A DNA stretch of 64,000 nucleotides from Prochilodus magdalenae (GCA_024036415.1 JAMWET010003186.1:434001-498000); one strand, 5' to 3'; numbered from the stretch's first letter, positions 26,758 through 39,164 are shown. Notes: generated by a model from the letters alone, not told the origin. Translations and numbers: made by a program.

Positions 26758-27542
26758 ATGTGGAATGTTTTGCTGAAGGACCTTTATACAGAAATGCCAT
26801 ACTTTAAAAAATAAAGACCCCATTTGCACATTTATGTCACAATATAAATGGTACATACAATATTGAACAAGGTGTAAATTGTGTGACTTTAAAATAGAGG
26901 GGTTAGGAGTTTGCATGTTGTTTGAAGATGTTTCCATCAAAATGACAAATTGTACACACATCTGGAGCTGCACATGCATCCACCACTTACTGTGATTTAA
27001 AACAGAAACAATTGCTGCTGCTTAAGTGACTTTATATTTTGTGGGCACTGTTGTAAATCACTGCATGCAAAATTTGAGATTAATGATGGATGGAAATGTT
27101 TATCTGCCTACTTAATAGTCCATCTACCAAGATTAATTGTCTAGTACCATCTTGACTTTCTGACTTTCTAGCAATGATGAATAGACAACTATGGGACAGC
27201 CAAAGAAGAATTGCTGAATAGCTAATAATTGAAATTGGCATGTTATTTATTAGCCCTCTGTAGTGGAATGAAGCTGTGACCTGTCACTAGAAATGATGTT
27301 AAAGATAAATAATAAAAACAGAATGCAGTGGTCTGCAAATAATTATATATATAATTACACAAATATATAAATATACATAAATTAATTATATTACAATGAC
27401 AACATATCAAATTTTGAAATGAAGTTTTATTGTGTATTTTGAAAAAGATACGATCATTTTGAACTGTCTTGCCAAAAAAAAAAAATACAAAAACTGCTAA
27501 AGCTGTATAATGCTGCATCTGATTGGTGTTGGAAACTAAACT

Positions 27543-27848
27543 TGTCTCGCTTGTAAACTGTGTTCAGACAGCTGACAAAATCAAAGCTGTGATTCTAGAT
27601 GACCTCTGGGCTAATGAGATGTGATGTAAAACATGACTTTAACCTTTTATAAGTGAAAAACACTAAACTTGCAGTAAAAGGTTTGCTTCTGTTAGATCTA
27701 TCTGGTATTTTTACACTGCAAAGAAAAAGCAGCATATGTACTCTCCAGATCCCCACGCTGTTTTCTGTATGGTGGGTGTATCTAAAAACGAGGATCTGAA
27801 CAGAGAGAGGTCGTACTAGTTAACCATCTGGTGTATGCAACCTTACTA
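27543..27848. repeat. Second copy of the 26183-26351 segment with extra 140 bp
   Basis: Shares CAGACAGCTGACAAAATCAA, TCTAGATGACCTCTGGGCTA and TAGTTAACCATCTGGTGTAT with the first copy. About 140 bp (roughly 27622-27762) has no counterpart there. Confidence 0.8.
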
Positions 27849-28444
27849 TGAGCACCTGAATGCAGCATAAGACTAATAAACACCTGGTGGAACATCTCAC
27901 AACTAATAAGGTTAATTGGTAAGAGGTGAGTAACATGACTGGTATAAAGAGATCTCTGTATGTTGGGGACAAGCGGAAGAAACAGTACTGGGTGGCTGTG
28001 ATCTTCAGGCCTTCAGGCGGCACCGCTATAAAAATATGATTCTGTAGTGGAAATCACTGCATGGACTCAGGAGTCCTTTAAACCATAATAACATTTTCAT
28101 TTCCAGTTTTAACATTGCCATGCTGGAATGTATGGTTAAATGGATTTGCACATCACTGCATTCCGTTTATGTGTATTTTGCACACCACCCCGGATAGGGT
28201 TGTGAATTAATCTGATTATTTTATGTTTTTTAAATGGCAACAATCACTAGATCTTTTCAAGTAGCCTACAAACATTATGCACATTTGCAGAAGCAGGACC
28301 TTAATTAAATTGAGTTCAGAAGAGGTTTTGCTCATGTTCATTAGCTTTGCCTCAGAGATGGATGTCTAAATTAGGGCATGAGCATCATTGCTGCTTATTT
28401 CAGGGGATTAATTGGAAATTGCGTTCAGTTTAGTCCCAGGAGCT

Positions 28445-29643
28445 CCACTTTGAAGGAGAATGTATGTTTAAAGATCAAATGCTTCCTATTAAAACATCCA
28501 CTGACACACCTGCCTCAGTTAAATAGAGATCAATCCTCATATTTACACAAACACCCTGTGGAAAGTTGCATGAATAGAGTGAGAACAATACAAGCTGTAT
28601 GAACCAAAGATGCAGTGGCTGAGAGGATGAAAATGCATAAAAACAAACAAACAAAGAAAAAAATTGAAATTGTAAGAAGATAATAATGACATTTTTAATA
28701 TGACACAGTTTTCAGTTTCAGTGTATCTACAGAATCTAAAGCAATTATGAATATTTCAGTCTTTCACACATTGGAACGCTTGCCAGGACAAAAAATGACG
28801 TCACCTGGACGTTATTAATAATGGTCTTCCATTTAGGCTGATTTAATACTGAGCTGGCACTTAGGCAGTCCTTATCCAAAATGAAAGTCATTATGGAACA
28901 TCTATAAAAAATTAGTGCTTTTCTATCCATATACTGTTTCTGGCATATGTCAGTCCACCATTAGAAAATATGTAATATTATATAGAGCCTTGAAACAGTC
29001 AAAACATTTTCCACTCCAGGCTCCACAGCCTCCAGGGAGGAGAACAGTAAGAGTTGGGGTATGATACCAGATTTGTGGCTGTGTGCGGGTGGGGATAGGG
29101 TCTATGATGACATAAGGCTATAGAAAATGCTGCTTCGGACTGTCTTTACCACTAAGAGCCTGTGAGCAGGCCACACTGAGAAATGTTAAAACTCCACTTT
29201 AAAGGCAAATGTATCTTTGAAGATCAAATGCCTCGTATTAAAACGTTCACTGACACACCTACCTCAGTTAAACAGAGATCAATCCCCATATTTACACAAA
29301 CCCTCTGTGGAAACTCAAGCACCGATTTTTACGAGCAGAGGAAAAACAATACCCAGCTGTGTGATCCAACTTGAAGTTGCCAAAAAAATTATGATAATAA
29401 TAATTTTTTATTATGACTCAGATTTCAGTTCCAAAGTATCTACAGAATCTAAAGCAGTTATGAATAACCAGGCTCCACAGCCTCCTGGAATGAGGACAGC
29501 AAGAAGTGGGGTATGATACCAGATTTGTGGCTGTGTGGGGGTGGGTGTGGTGGTGTGTGCTGACATAAGGTTATAGAAAAAGAAAATGCTTCAGACTGTT
29601 TTGACCATTAAAAGCATTTGAGCTGGCCAAACTGAGAAATGCC
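28445..29643 (+). repeat. Diverged tandem duplication (28445-29185 and 29186-29643)
   Basis: Both units run CTCCACTTT, GATCAAATGC, ACTGACACACCT, ATATTTACACAAAC, GTATCTACAGAATCTAAAGC, then CAGGCTCCACAGCCTCC and GATACCAGATTTGTGGCTGT. The first unit has about 250 extra bases (28760-29012) between the AATTATGAAT and CAGGCTCC blocks. Confidence 0.8.
28796..28803. promoter_or_regulatory. Perfect CRE-like palindrome
   Basis: TGACGTCA, the CREB/ATF consensus, lies in the 250-bp segment unique to the first duplicated unit. A single octamer may be chance. Confidence 0.2.
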
Positions 29644-30879
29644 AGGAACTACTGATAGCATATTTAGCTTCGTGTGAATTCCAGGGGCAGCATCCGGGGC
29701 TCTTCTCTGAAAGACTGTTTTGTAAATTGTGGCTTTACGAGGGTTATTTTTCTTTGGCCATCTTCCATTTCCATTCTCTCATAAAGTTCCCACTGGTTAA
29801 TATTTAGCATTCAGTTTATTACAGAGGCATCTATAAATCTACTAGTGTATTATTCTAGTAATATGGTAAACCTAATAATTAGTAAGTACAGTGACTAGAC
29901 AAACTATGTATCTTCTGTCTGAACAGCTTATTCACACCAATAAATTACATTATTTATTTAACAGTGTATGTTTATTCATATCGTTTTGCATTGGTATTAG
30001 CATAGCATAGTCTCTACTGGTGTAATGTACAGCCTCTTATTGCTTCTTCTGCTTATTTGTTAGATTTGGTGAACAACCACTTATTATCAGTTACATTAGA
30101 TGCCAGTCCATATGAATGGCAAAAGAATAATAATAATATTTTATTTCACAATAAAACACGACTCTGCACTGATTCAACAAACCTAACCAGATTTTACAGG
30201 TAGGTTTAGGCTTGAACCTACAGTTACTGCTATGTGTTTGTAGTATAGATGCAGTAAACTGCGAGTGTAAAGGGTGGTGTGTGCTCTGCCCCACAACAGA
30301 TTTGCTGAAGCTGCACTCTACAGCACTGAAATCCTGATTCACTCTGTTCTGCACTGGTCAGGACCTGACACGTGATAAAGCTGCAGCTACAGTAGAGCTA
30401 GTGCACATCTAATTGGTCCCATTGCTGCCTAGCATTAATTCTGACCCATGAACTATTGATTTCCCATTTTATTCATTAATGTGAGTTTCTAATTAGATCC
30501 TAATAAACGAATGAATAAAGAAATTAGCATTTTCTGTATCAGAGTTTCAGTGAACATTTTGCCTTGTATTTTATGCCCCAAGGTTCACTTACAATGCTTT
30601 TACAGATTTCAAATCTATATTTTTAAATTATTTTTTATCATATAAGCTATGAATATACCTCTACCATTGTTTCATGTTTCAGTGTTTCTTACACCATGAT
30701 TTAGGCTTAATGTCTAACTTTCATTGACGTTGTGGTGTGGAATGACTGCTAAACAGAACTCCTAATCACTGTGTCATTTGTTTTCCCACCGACTGTGATT
30801 GGTCTAAAAGTCACATGCTTGCCTGTGTAACTATATAAAGCAGGACTGTAGCAGAGCTGTGTCAAACAGACATACACTG
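29644..30879. other. Intergenic with homeobox-type AT-rich block
   Basis: No gene or repeat. 30395-30540 is dense in TAATTAG/CTAATTAG/ATTAAT-type motifs and is mentioned under findings. Confidence 0.45.
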
Positions 30880-31110
30880 AGGTATACTAACTAAGTATAC
30901 GTTGTTCAGCAGAAGTTTGACAGTTGTTGCAGAACTGCAGAGGCTTTTCTAGATGTTCATTTAGTAAAACCCAATGACAGAGATACACAGCAGGGACCTT
31001 TAGGGCACTCTTGATCTGGTCAGTTGTTGTAAAGGGTTTTTTCTCCCACAAGGAAAGAATTGTTCTTTCATCCACCACAGTGGTCTTCCAGGCCTCTAAA
31101 CCTGTGTTCT
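30880..31110 (-). mobile_element. Tc1-like transposase N-terminal remnant
   Basis: The minus-strand frame at 31078-30887 includes SLWEKKPFTTTDQIKSALK followed by LLNEHLEKPLQFCNN. These align with the helix-turn-helix (NPFTTASQIKN-type) and the following (KKHLEKPAQFWN-type) segment of fish Tc1-like transposases. The section between is deleted and the frame closes soon after. Confidence 0.6.
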
Positions 31111-31309
31111 TTTTAGAACATGCCTAGTTGCTGACATGGCCACTACGAATATTTTAATATTTGCTATGTACATGATGGATTAGTTTAGATGTTTTAGTCT
31201 AATGATAGCTGGCAGTAAAGCCTTTTGGATTTCATATTAAGAATTAACAGGAATAGATTCCAAATGAAATGCCACAGTTGACTCTAGACCTTTCTTCTGC
31301 TGACTTGCA

Positions 31310-31850
31310 AAGCTGGGAATAATATGCTCAGCCATGGAACAACTGGGCTGGCTTCCAGTAGCTTCCCACATCAGATTTTCACTTGGTTGCCTACAAAGCC
31401 AACAACAGGCCATCCCCTCCCTACCTTAAATCAATGGTCAAGAGTCGATTTTTACCTCAAGCCCTTTAAACTTCAAGTACAGCTCAGCTAGACCTGCCAT
31501 TCCTCAAGTTGCATGAAAGACAAGCGTCCAGACTCTTATCTGCCCTGGCTCCCTTCCACTAGCTGTCCGAACAGCAGACTGTCTTGTGGTCTTCAAACGC
31601 AGAGTGAAGACCTATCTTTTTGTGAAGCACATATGTGAACACTAATTGATGTATATATTGAAATTTTCCACGTATGCTGAGCTTATGTTCTATGTAGGTA
31701 TATGGACTGACTTGTGATTGCTAGGTAGTGCACTTATGCTTACTGATGCTTATTTAACTCTGTGTTTTTCTTTGTTCAGGCAGTGTCTGAGCTCAAGGGG
31801 AGTTTGGACTTTAACTTATTTGAAATAGCTAGGGTACTATTAATCGGCTA
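31310..31850 (+). mobile_element. LINE 3' fragment (L2/CR1-like)
   Basis: Includes TGGCTTCCAGTAGCTTCCC (a HWLPV-like codon run), a frame-broken C-terminal segment and a 3' UTR. Its TCTGAGCTCAAGGGGAGTTT tail matches the tail at 32282-32515. Confidence 0.55.
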
Positions 31851-31859
31851 TGTAAAAGG

Positions 31860-32682
31860 TAAAAGATCTTCTAAGTTATAAAGCACAAAATACACTTAAG
31901 AGGGAGAAACTGTCTCTGTGTTATGCATCTCATTATACAGTCCCTATGGCCCACCCATCGTCGAAGCTTGGCATGTCCTCAAACAACACACGCAGAGATT
32001 AAAAAACAAAAATGTACCACTCTGGAACGTGTAGCTTGCAAAGATGATCATATCTAATATATCTAACATAATATCTAACAACCTATTCTACCTGGCTTTC
32101 AGGGGTGGACTCAAACTATTATCCTAGAACCGACATCACTGTAATAATAGCCATAGTAATAATAGCCACAGTAGAGTAGTAGTGAACTTGTGTAGCAGGA
32201 TCAGAACAGAGTGGGCAAGGTGACCATTCGGAGCACACTGAGCTCATTGGGAGACTCATTGGAAGAATACATGTAAATGGATTGTATTGCACCTACACTG
32301 TGCCAAACATTTAGTCCTCTCTCTACGTGTGAGCACTGGCTAGGTATTGCTAGGTATTTCACTTATGTTGTATTTAACTTTGTCTTTTTCTTCTCCAGGT
32401 ATTAACACTGGCCTTGTTCTGGCAGGGTTTAAGCTCAGGGAAAGTTTGGACTCTGACCTATTTGTCTTCCTTTTGTAAGTCACTCTGGATAAGAGCGAAT
32501 GCTAAATGTAAATGGGAAGTGGAGCTTAAAGACACAGGAGCTCTAACAAAGTGGTTCATAAAGAGGGTGAATACAGATGTACAGTATGAGGAAAACGTGT
32601 TTTAAGAAAATTAAAGCATGCAAGTCTATTCTAAATATGAAATTACAAACGAAACTGACGAAATTAGTATAAAAGGCCATCT
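31860..32682 (+). mobile_element. TTAA family A copy 2, interrupted by a LINE tail
   Basis: Right end CCATCT precedes TTAA (32683-32686). The interior carries GTTATAAAGCAC, ACACACGCAGAG, CAGAACAGAGTGGGCAAG and GGTGAATACAGATGTACAG as in copy 1. The left end is lost, and a LINE 3' end sits at about 32282-32515 between the CATTGG and AAAGACACAGGAGCT segments that are adjacent in copy 3. Confidence 0.7.
32282..32515 (+). mobile_element. LINE 3' tail nested in TTAA family A copy 2
   Basis: Ends CTCTGGATAAGAGCG then AATGCTAAATGTAAATG, the characteristic tail of fish L2-type LINEs and the SINEs that borrow it. It is flanked on the left by ATGTAAATGG, close to the tail sequence itself. Confidence 0.65.
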
Positions 32683-32686
32683 TTAA

Positions 32687-33759
32687 ATTCAACTCCAGTA
32701 TGCTGCAGTAGACAGCTATAATAACAATAACGTTTTTCAGCAGATATTTATGGGCTTGATTTCGGTTTCGAACGATGACAAACATGCAAAATGACCTGAT
32801 GTTTGTGAACAGAGGGTTACTCTGTACTGTAACTCATTTAAAAGGTAATCCAGTATGAAACAGTTTTTATTTATTCAGTGTGAATGGGCAGGCCTAAACT
32901 GGTGAGTATGTGCATAAAAATGTGACACCTCAACATTGACTTCATAGTCCTCTTTATGTAAAAAATGATGAGGGTCCTTTAAAGAAACCCCTTCAGTGGA
33001 ACTTCAGAATCAATATAAACACGTGCATTCACATGCGTGCAGACACAGGGTAGGTAGCTTTTAGAAGCACACTGAACACATGACAGAGCTTCAACCCATT
33101 TGAGCTGAGTGCAGGAGCCCCATATGAATGCAAATAAGCTCTATATGGTTCCTAGGTGGCACACTGATAAACATGCTTGTAAAATGGAGGCCTACCTGAC
33201 AACATAGATTGACTCGGAGTCGTGAGGTGCCATCTATATCTACAGATCCATGAGAGTGAAACTGCACTTAGGTTTATGGATGATGCACTGATCCATTGGT
33301 TGTAAAATTACCTGATAGCATGCTGGGAGACTGCACTAGGGCTCCACGCCTGGGTTTTTTAAAAAGCTACTGCATGAGCAAGAAGGGGAAAGCATGTGAT
33401 GCTTTGGCTAGCATGGCTAGGCTTTAAATGTAGATGGCGTCTGTGTGACATTAATTATCTTAAACCTTTGAACCCTTTTAACAGCATTAAGCTTGTTCAG
33501 TCTCTCCCTTTAAATTAGCTTTTTACTATGGAAATAATACGTAGGTCAAGTGAAGAATTGAAGGCTCAATTACAGGTCCTGAGGATCAACTGGCAAATCA
33601 GACGGTGCAACCTTTCAATGAATCAGAGAGGGAAAATTAATACTATTGCTTATTTCAATCACTTTTATTCAAAGGACAAAGAAATGACAAAAGATACTTT
33701 AATATATACCTAAAAAAATTGTGGCACCCAGAAGAAAACAACAGACAGGAGTGAAACTT
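32687..33759. other. Intergenic, no recognised feature
   Basis: No gene or repeat recognised. Confidence 0.5.
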
Positions 33760-33859
33760 GGTGGGAAGGTTTGACATTGCGAGACATATAAATGATTCAA
33801 GTTTTATGCTCAGCCATGCATGTCTTATTGCTGTACTCAGACTTATTGCTGTACACATT

Positions 33860-34005
33860 CTGTATGTGTAGCTCAATAAATATTACCCATATCAGTCTAA
33901 ATTTATTATCATTTGTTGTTCCTAGTAACCCTCCATCCCAGTAACATTGCCATCCCACACTTCTTTCTGGGTGCAGCTGTGCAATGTAGTCCTTGATGAT
34001 CCAAG
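33860..34005 (+). repeat. Dispersed repeat shared with 60758-60850
   Basis: A run of 25 identical bases beginning TTCTGTATGTGTAGCTCAAT occurs here and at 60760, followed in both by similar sequence (CTAAATTTATTATCAT and CTAAATATTCATAATT). TTCTGGGTGCAGCT follows here and reappears at 61698. Class unknown. Confidence 0.6.
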
Positions 34006-34317
34006 TATTCCCAAACACAGTGTGTGATATTAAGGCCTGGACTCTGGGGTGAGTTCATTGTTGTGAGTACATTAGCAGCTTCTTTCTTTAAGTTGATGCT
34101 TTTCTTTTTTTGTATCTATTAACATTTCTTGATTAGGATTGAAGCCTAGGTCACAATTTCTTTGTGTCTTCTAATATTATTAAACCTCTAATTTTTAAAC
34201 CTCTAACTGTGTCAGTACACACAGCCCTTTTTACCTCTCGTTCACTTAGCGAAACTGAAACATTTCAGTCCAATGTATTTTGGTTTTATTGGAATGGAAT
34301 TCTCTTTAGATCAAGAC

Positions 34318-34356
34318 AAACACTTTTCATTTACTTTCATTTACTTTCATTTACAT
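34318..34356. repeat. Decamer tandem repeat
   Basis: Three to four copies of CTTTCATTTA. Confidence 0.8.
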
Positions 34357-34399
34357 AAAGCCCACATAATGTCAACATGTCCTGAACCCTGTTGTTTTT

Positions 34400-35584
34400 T
34401 AGTGTACTGTATATGATCTTGGTTTATATGGTATAAGTAGACAGTTGTCAGTAGTATTTAGCTCTGCCACGTGCCACGTTCATGTGCAAGGTACTGAGTG
34501 AACCTAAAGGCTTAATTTAATGGTGACGAATAATTTAACAAGCAGGGGCTGAAACATCCGTCATTCAGCTGTGCGTTTGATGTTGAATGAGTTTTTGAAA
34601 AATTATAATGATTTATAGCCACACAGTCTTGCTGCTGTCCCCCTCGGGGCACTGCAGTGTAATTGTTTATTTTCAGCATCCCCGCTGTGTGACTGTTGCT
34701 CAGTAATCTAATTTTTAACAATAGCATGAGTTGGAGCATATAAAAAGACACAGTGAGAACCAATGAAAAATGTAGGATTGTTTTTTTTTTTTCAAAGCCA
34801 AGATAATATGAATATATTTACCTCAATCAAGATGGAAAACTAGTGAGTGTAAATCATTACGTGCAATGGCTCAATCATTTACCAGTTACTGCTCAGAGGA
34901 TATTTGTGTGGAATGGCCTATTAAATCAGGGAAATAAGCCCAAAGAAAAGCACTCCTTTTCCAGAGTTTAAATAGGATGTATAATATTGAACAGCTTACC
35001 TGTTAGATTACCGTTTGGAGAGTTTATTCACTTTCCAGTGTACTACAAATTCAGAGAGCACATTATTCTCTACCACAGAACCTATTTGAGATGGTCTTGG
35101 CTTACTAAATGAAAGACCTAAAGACATATGTAGTCTGGATTGCTTTTCTAATCAGTGTACCAGCGTCAGCCAGGCTGCTTGCCTCTCAGCTCACGTCTAG
35201 TTCACAGAAGTGGGAGCAGAAAATAAAAGCAGGAATAGCAGGGCTATACACAGTACATCACATCTAATCCATTTATCTGCAGACAAATGGAGGCACAACT
35301 GCAGTTGTGACAATAGTCAATACATCAGAGACATTCGAAAAAACAGCAAAGGTCCATTCAGAGTTCATCATATCTGAAATTCTAACCATACAAAATAAAA
35401 TATATAGTTATCACTTCTTGCAATTAATACCTAAACTCTAGCAGGCTTTCTTACATTGACATTTACTTTGGCTTTCATAGCAGATGATATGAACCCAAGA
35501 TATTTCATGGTTTGTCTGGTCAAGTTCATTTCACCTGTTAATATACATCCATTCCTGCATGTCAGACCTGCAACACATTGCAAA
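34400..35584. other. Intergenic, no gene; possible regulatory block
   Basis: No repeat recognised. 34505-34755 is unusually free of repeat signatures; see findings. Confidence 0.4.
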
Positions 35585-36600
35585 TAAGGTTGGGACAGTA
35601 AAGCATTTGCTACCCTGTTATGTTGCCATTCCCACTCACAACACTTAAAATATGTTTTGGCACTGAGGATACCAAGCAATGAAGTGTTTCAGGAGTGCAA
35701 CAATACAGAGTCGCAGTTCTCCACACATTCTCTACTGGGACAGATCAGGACTGCAGGCAGTACATCCCTGGAAATATGTGTTCTTAGAGGCAGGTTAGGC
35801 TAGGCTAGGATCTCAATATACTCTGTTAATTTAATTATTGTTGACATCACAAATGCACTGATACAATGACCCCATATTATGACAGACTCTGACATTTGGG
35901 CTTGTTGCTAATAACAGTCTGGATTGTCCTTTCCGTCTATGGTTTGGAACACACATTGTTAATTTCCTTTAAAACAGATCCAAATTACTGTTTCGTCTGA
36001 GGACAAGACACATTTCCTTTGTATGATGGTAAATCTCAGATGCTCAGCTCAGATGACCATCAGTCAGTGGTGCTTCTGGACATGGCTAACATAAGGCCTC
36101 TGTTTTGTACAGTAAAGTTTTAAGAGGCATTTTTAAATGTAACTCTGAACCAATCATTATTTCTGAACCAATCATTTAATGACACCATACACCGTAGAGA
36201 GAGAAATATGCAGACGCTTTCCAGTCTTTCTTTGAGGAACATTGTTTTTAAACAGTTTCACAGGCATTTGTTGACAAACTGGATACCCTCTGCCCATCTT
36301 CACTCCTCATTTGTGATTACACAATTGCAATCACATGTTGCCATCACCTAAATGAAAGCACATCATTATTTAATCTTTTTTTTTTTTACCTCATTACTAG
36401 CCTGATATTGCCCTGTCTCTACTCGATTTGGAATGTGTTGCAGCCTGAAATGCAGGAATGGATATTATTAACAAATGAAATGTTTAAAGTTGGCCACACA
36501 GAAGATGACATAGTTTGGGTTCATACTGCTGCACAATTCAAACTAAGCATAAACACAATTGCATTTTCCATACTGTCCCAACCTTTTCTGATTTAGAGTT
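35585..36600 (-). mobile_element. Tc1/mariner-like remnant
   Basis: Plus-strand landmarks GGTTGGGACAGTAAAGCATT, GTTTTGGCACTGAGGATACC, CTCCACACATTCTCTAC, CAGGACTGCAGGCAG and TGTCCCAACCTTTTCTGATT lie in the order of a very common fish element whose transposase reads on this minus strand. Several internal deletions; no open frame. Confidence 0.75.
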
Positions 36601-38484
36601 GTAGCATGCTTGTTTGTTATGCCACTTGCTGGTTCTTACATGGAATCCTTCATAAATAATTCAGTGCTGCTTTCCTGCTCTGGATTGGTGGATCGCAGAC
36701 AGTGCCTATAAAACAATGTCATCATACAGCAAGAGAGACAAACAATTCTGCATCCACCACTCATTTATACGTGCAGGCCATTCAGAGATGTTTATATGGC
36801 TGTATTGATCATGTTGTTAAATTTGCATAATTCATGTAGGTGTTGTGAAGTATTCAGTGCTGTGAAAGATGGCTTTCTATTTTTCAGATCTACATATATG
36901 ATAAAGGTAATAATCTAGTCAGTCTGCAGAAGTACAAGACATATATACCAATGGGTTTAGACTGCAATCCCTGTGTGAATGCCATCCCTATGTGATACTG
37001 TTCTGCAGGTAATGTGTTAATGTATGGAGACAAAGAACATACAGTCATATCAATGATTTGAATGCCCTGGATAAATGACATGTTTTTGTAGATTTTCTGA
37101 GTGAGAATAATTTATGTAAATATGTGAGTAAATATGGCATTTTTTGCACATTTTAGTGCCCTAGTTATATTTATTTACTGAAGTCAAACATATTAAATGA
37201 TCCTTTATTTTTGCACAGCCAGTATTTGATAAGGAAACTTAGCCTAGTGCAGCAGCATGTTCTCTGTAGAAGAGTCGTTAACTTACTTGCACTTAGAAAC
37301 ACAATGTCATTTGACCAGGGGAGCCTAAATTTTGTGTTTGCGTCCTTCCATGCTTCCTTGGACAAACAGAGGAGAATGACTCTGAAGCAGTTAAAAGGGC
37401 AGGGAGGCTCCCTTTTTGTCATCAGCAAATAGTGATGTTACCATGGCAATCTACCCCACTGCAGGGATCGATCATTAGGCTCGGCAGTTGCTTGCTCGCA
37501 GTGGACTGAAAATGTTGACTTTTTCAAAAATCCAATTAGCTCTGCTTCTAACTTAATAGATGAGAACACCCACTGCATTTAAAGCCTTTTAATCATTCTG
37601 AGTTTGTCTAGTGCTGTCTCCGTGCCGATTATTAACGTGATCCGGTTTGTTTTTCTCAGGGCTATTGGACTGCTGTAAATCACAATATGCTGTATCTTCA
37701 TGCTTCATTTTCAACTTTGCACTTGTTCACTCTGAAGATAACTGAAGAGTTAAATACATAATAATGATTTTCTCTGCCAACCTGAACACCGTTTATGATA
37801 ACCTGGCAGATCACAGAAGACCACAATAAGAGGTGACCTAGGAATGCTTTTAGTCGTAAAATAAAATACAGTTTACTTTACATAAAAAAGCATTGTGAAT
37901 AAAATCTTCTGGACATGAGATGCACCAGAGTGATGGAGAGAATGGAGAAAATAGAATTGCTCATGATACAAAGCACACCACCTGCGATTATGTAACTGGT
38001 TTTCCTGTCTGATGTGCTCTCCGTTTTTTTTTTTTAGACTGAGTGCAAAATAAAAGGGCTCCATGGGTTGCACCTTATGTTCACGATGAAACTTCCTCAA
38101 AGAGCCAGGATCATATCATTGTTTACTATCGACGGTACATTAGACTGCAGCTGTTATTGAGTCTTGAGCACATGGTTATTGAGTCTTGGGTCATGGCAAT
38201 CAATAAACCTTGTAGAGCAACATAATTTAAGTAATGCAAAAAGAAAAATGGTTTACCCACAATTTTGCTATATTTACAGCTTTAAAGCTTTCGAATCTCC
38301 TGTATGTTCCAGTTATATAGACCTTCTTGCCTTGATATGCTTATTACTCAGTTTTACATTATTACGTGGACCTAGTTGAAAGAGAAAATGACCCTTACAG
38401 TACGCCTCTGCATAATCTGTGAATTATTAGATAATGGGCAGGATCTCTTCCATTATAATTATCCAATCAATGGCTCAGCTCAGA
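36601..38484. other. Intergenic, possible conserved noncoding block
   Basis: No transposon signature. 37440-37790 is a candidate conserved element, see findings. A T-run lies at 38024-38035. Confidence 0.4.
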
Positions 38485-38488
38485 TTAA

Positions 38489-39097
38489 AGGGGACCTATT
38501 ATGCGTTTCTGGTTTTTCCCTGTCCTTGAGTGTGTTAGGTCGTTTTTAGACATGTGTGAAGTTATTAAGCCCAAAGTACACGCAGAGGGAGAAAATCTCT
38601 AGCACAAAAACCACTTCTCTTAGCTGCCTTAAGCTTTTTTGAAATTATACCCTTTCCTATCCTTGGTTAGGTAACATCTTATGACACAAACCTTAAGACC
38701 TGTCAATCAGCAAGTTTGGCACGTCCTCACATGTACCATTCAGAACATACCATCTTAAGATGCCCTGCTCCAGTGTAGCTTACAAAGGTGGATCACGACT
38801 ACCAACTTGTTCTACCTGACTTTCTGGATTGGACTCTGGCTCAAACTGATACGGCAGAACAAACGCTACGATAAGAATACCCACAGCAGCTTGGGGCAGG
38901 TGGGGGGGGACTTGTAGCAAGATGCTGCATTGGAGGTTGACCAGAGAGTAAACTGACTGATCAGAGCACACTGGAATCATTGAGAGATGCGACTAAAGAC
39001 ACAGGAGCTCAAACCGAGTGTTATACTGTGTTTTGAAAAAATGTAAGCAAGTAAATCTATTCTAATAGACCCTTACAATGAGCATTATAGATCCTCT
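38489..39097 (+). mobile_element. TTAA family A copy 3
   Basis: Left TTAA at 38485-38488, left end AGGGGACCTATTATGC, right end (reverse complement) AGAGGATCTATAATGC. The interior shares AAGTTTGGCACGTCCTCAC, ACTGATACGGCAGAACAAA and AAAGACACAGGAGCTC with the other copies. The right TTAA is mutated. Confidence 0.75.
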
Positions 39098-39164
39098 TTC
39101 TTATCTAGTTTTTACATATGACTGTATGAATCTATCAAGATACCATGAGTTACATAGGTTAGAT

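Noticed and set aside
26538..26979. Tyr/Thr/Leu repeat frames
   Set aside because: Translation of the TAGTA pentamer array.
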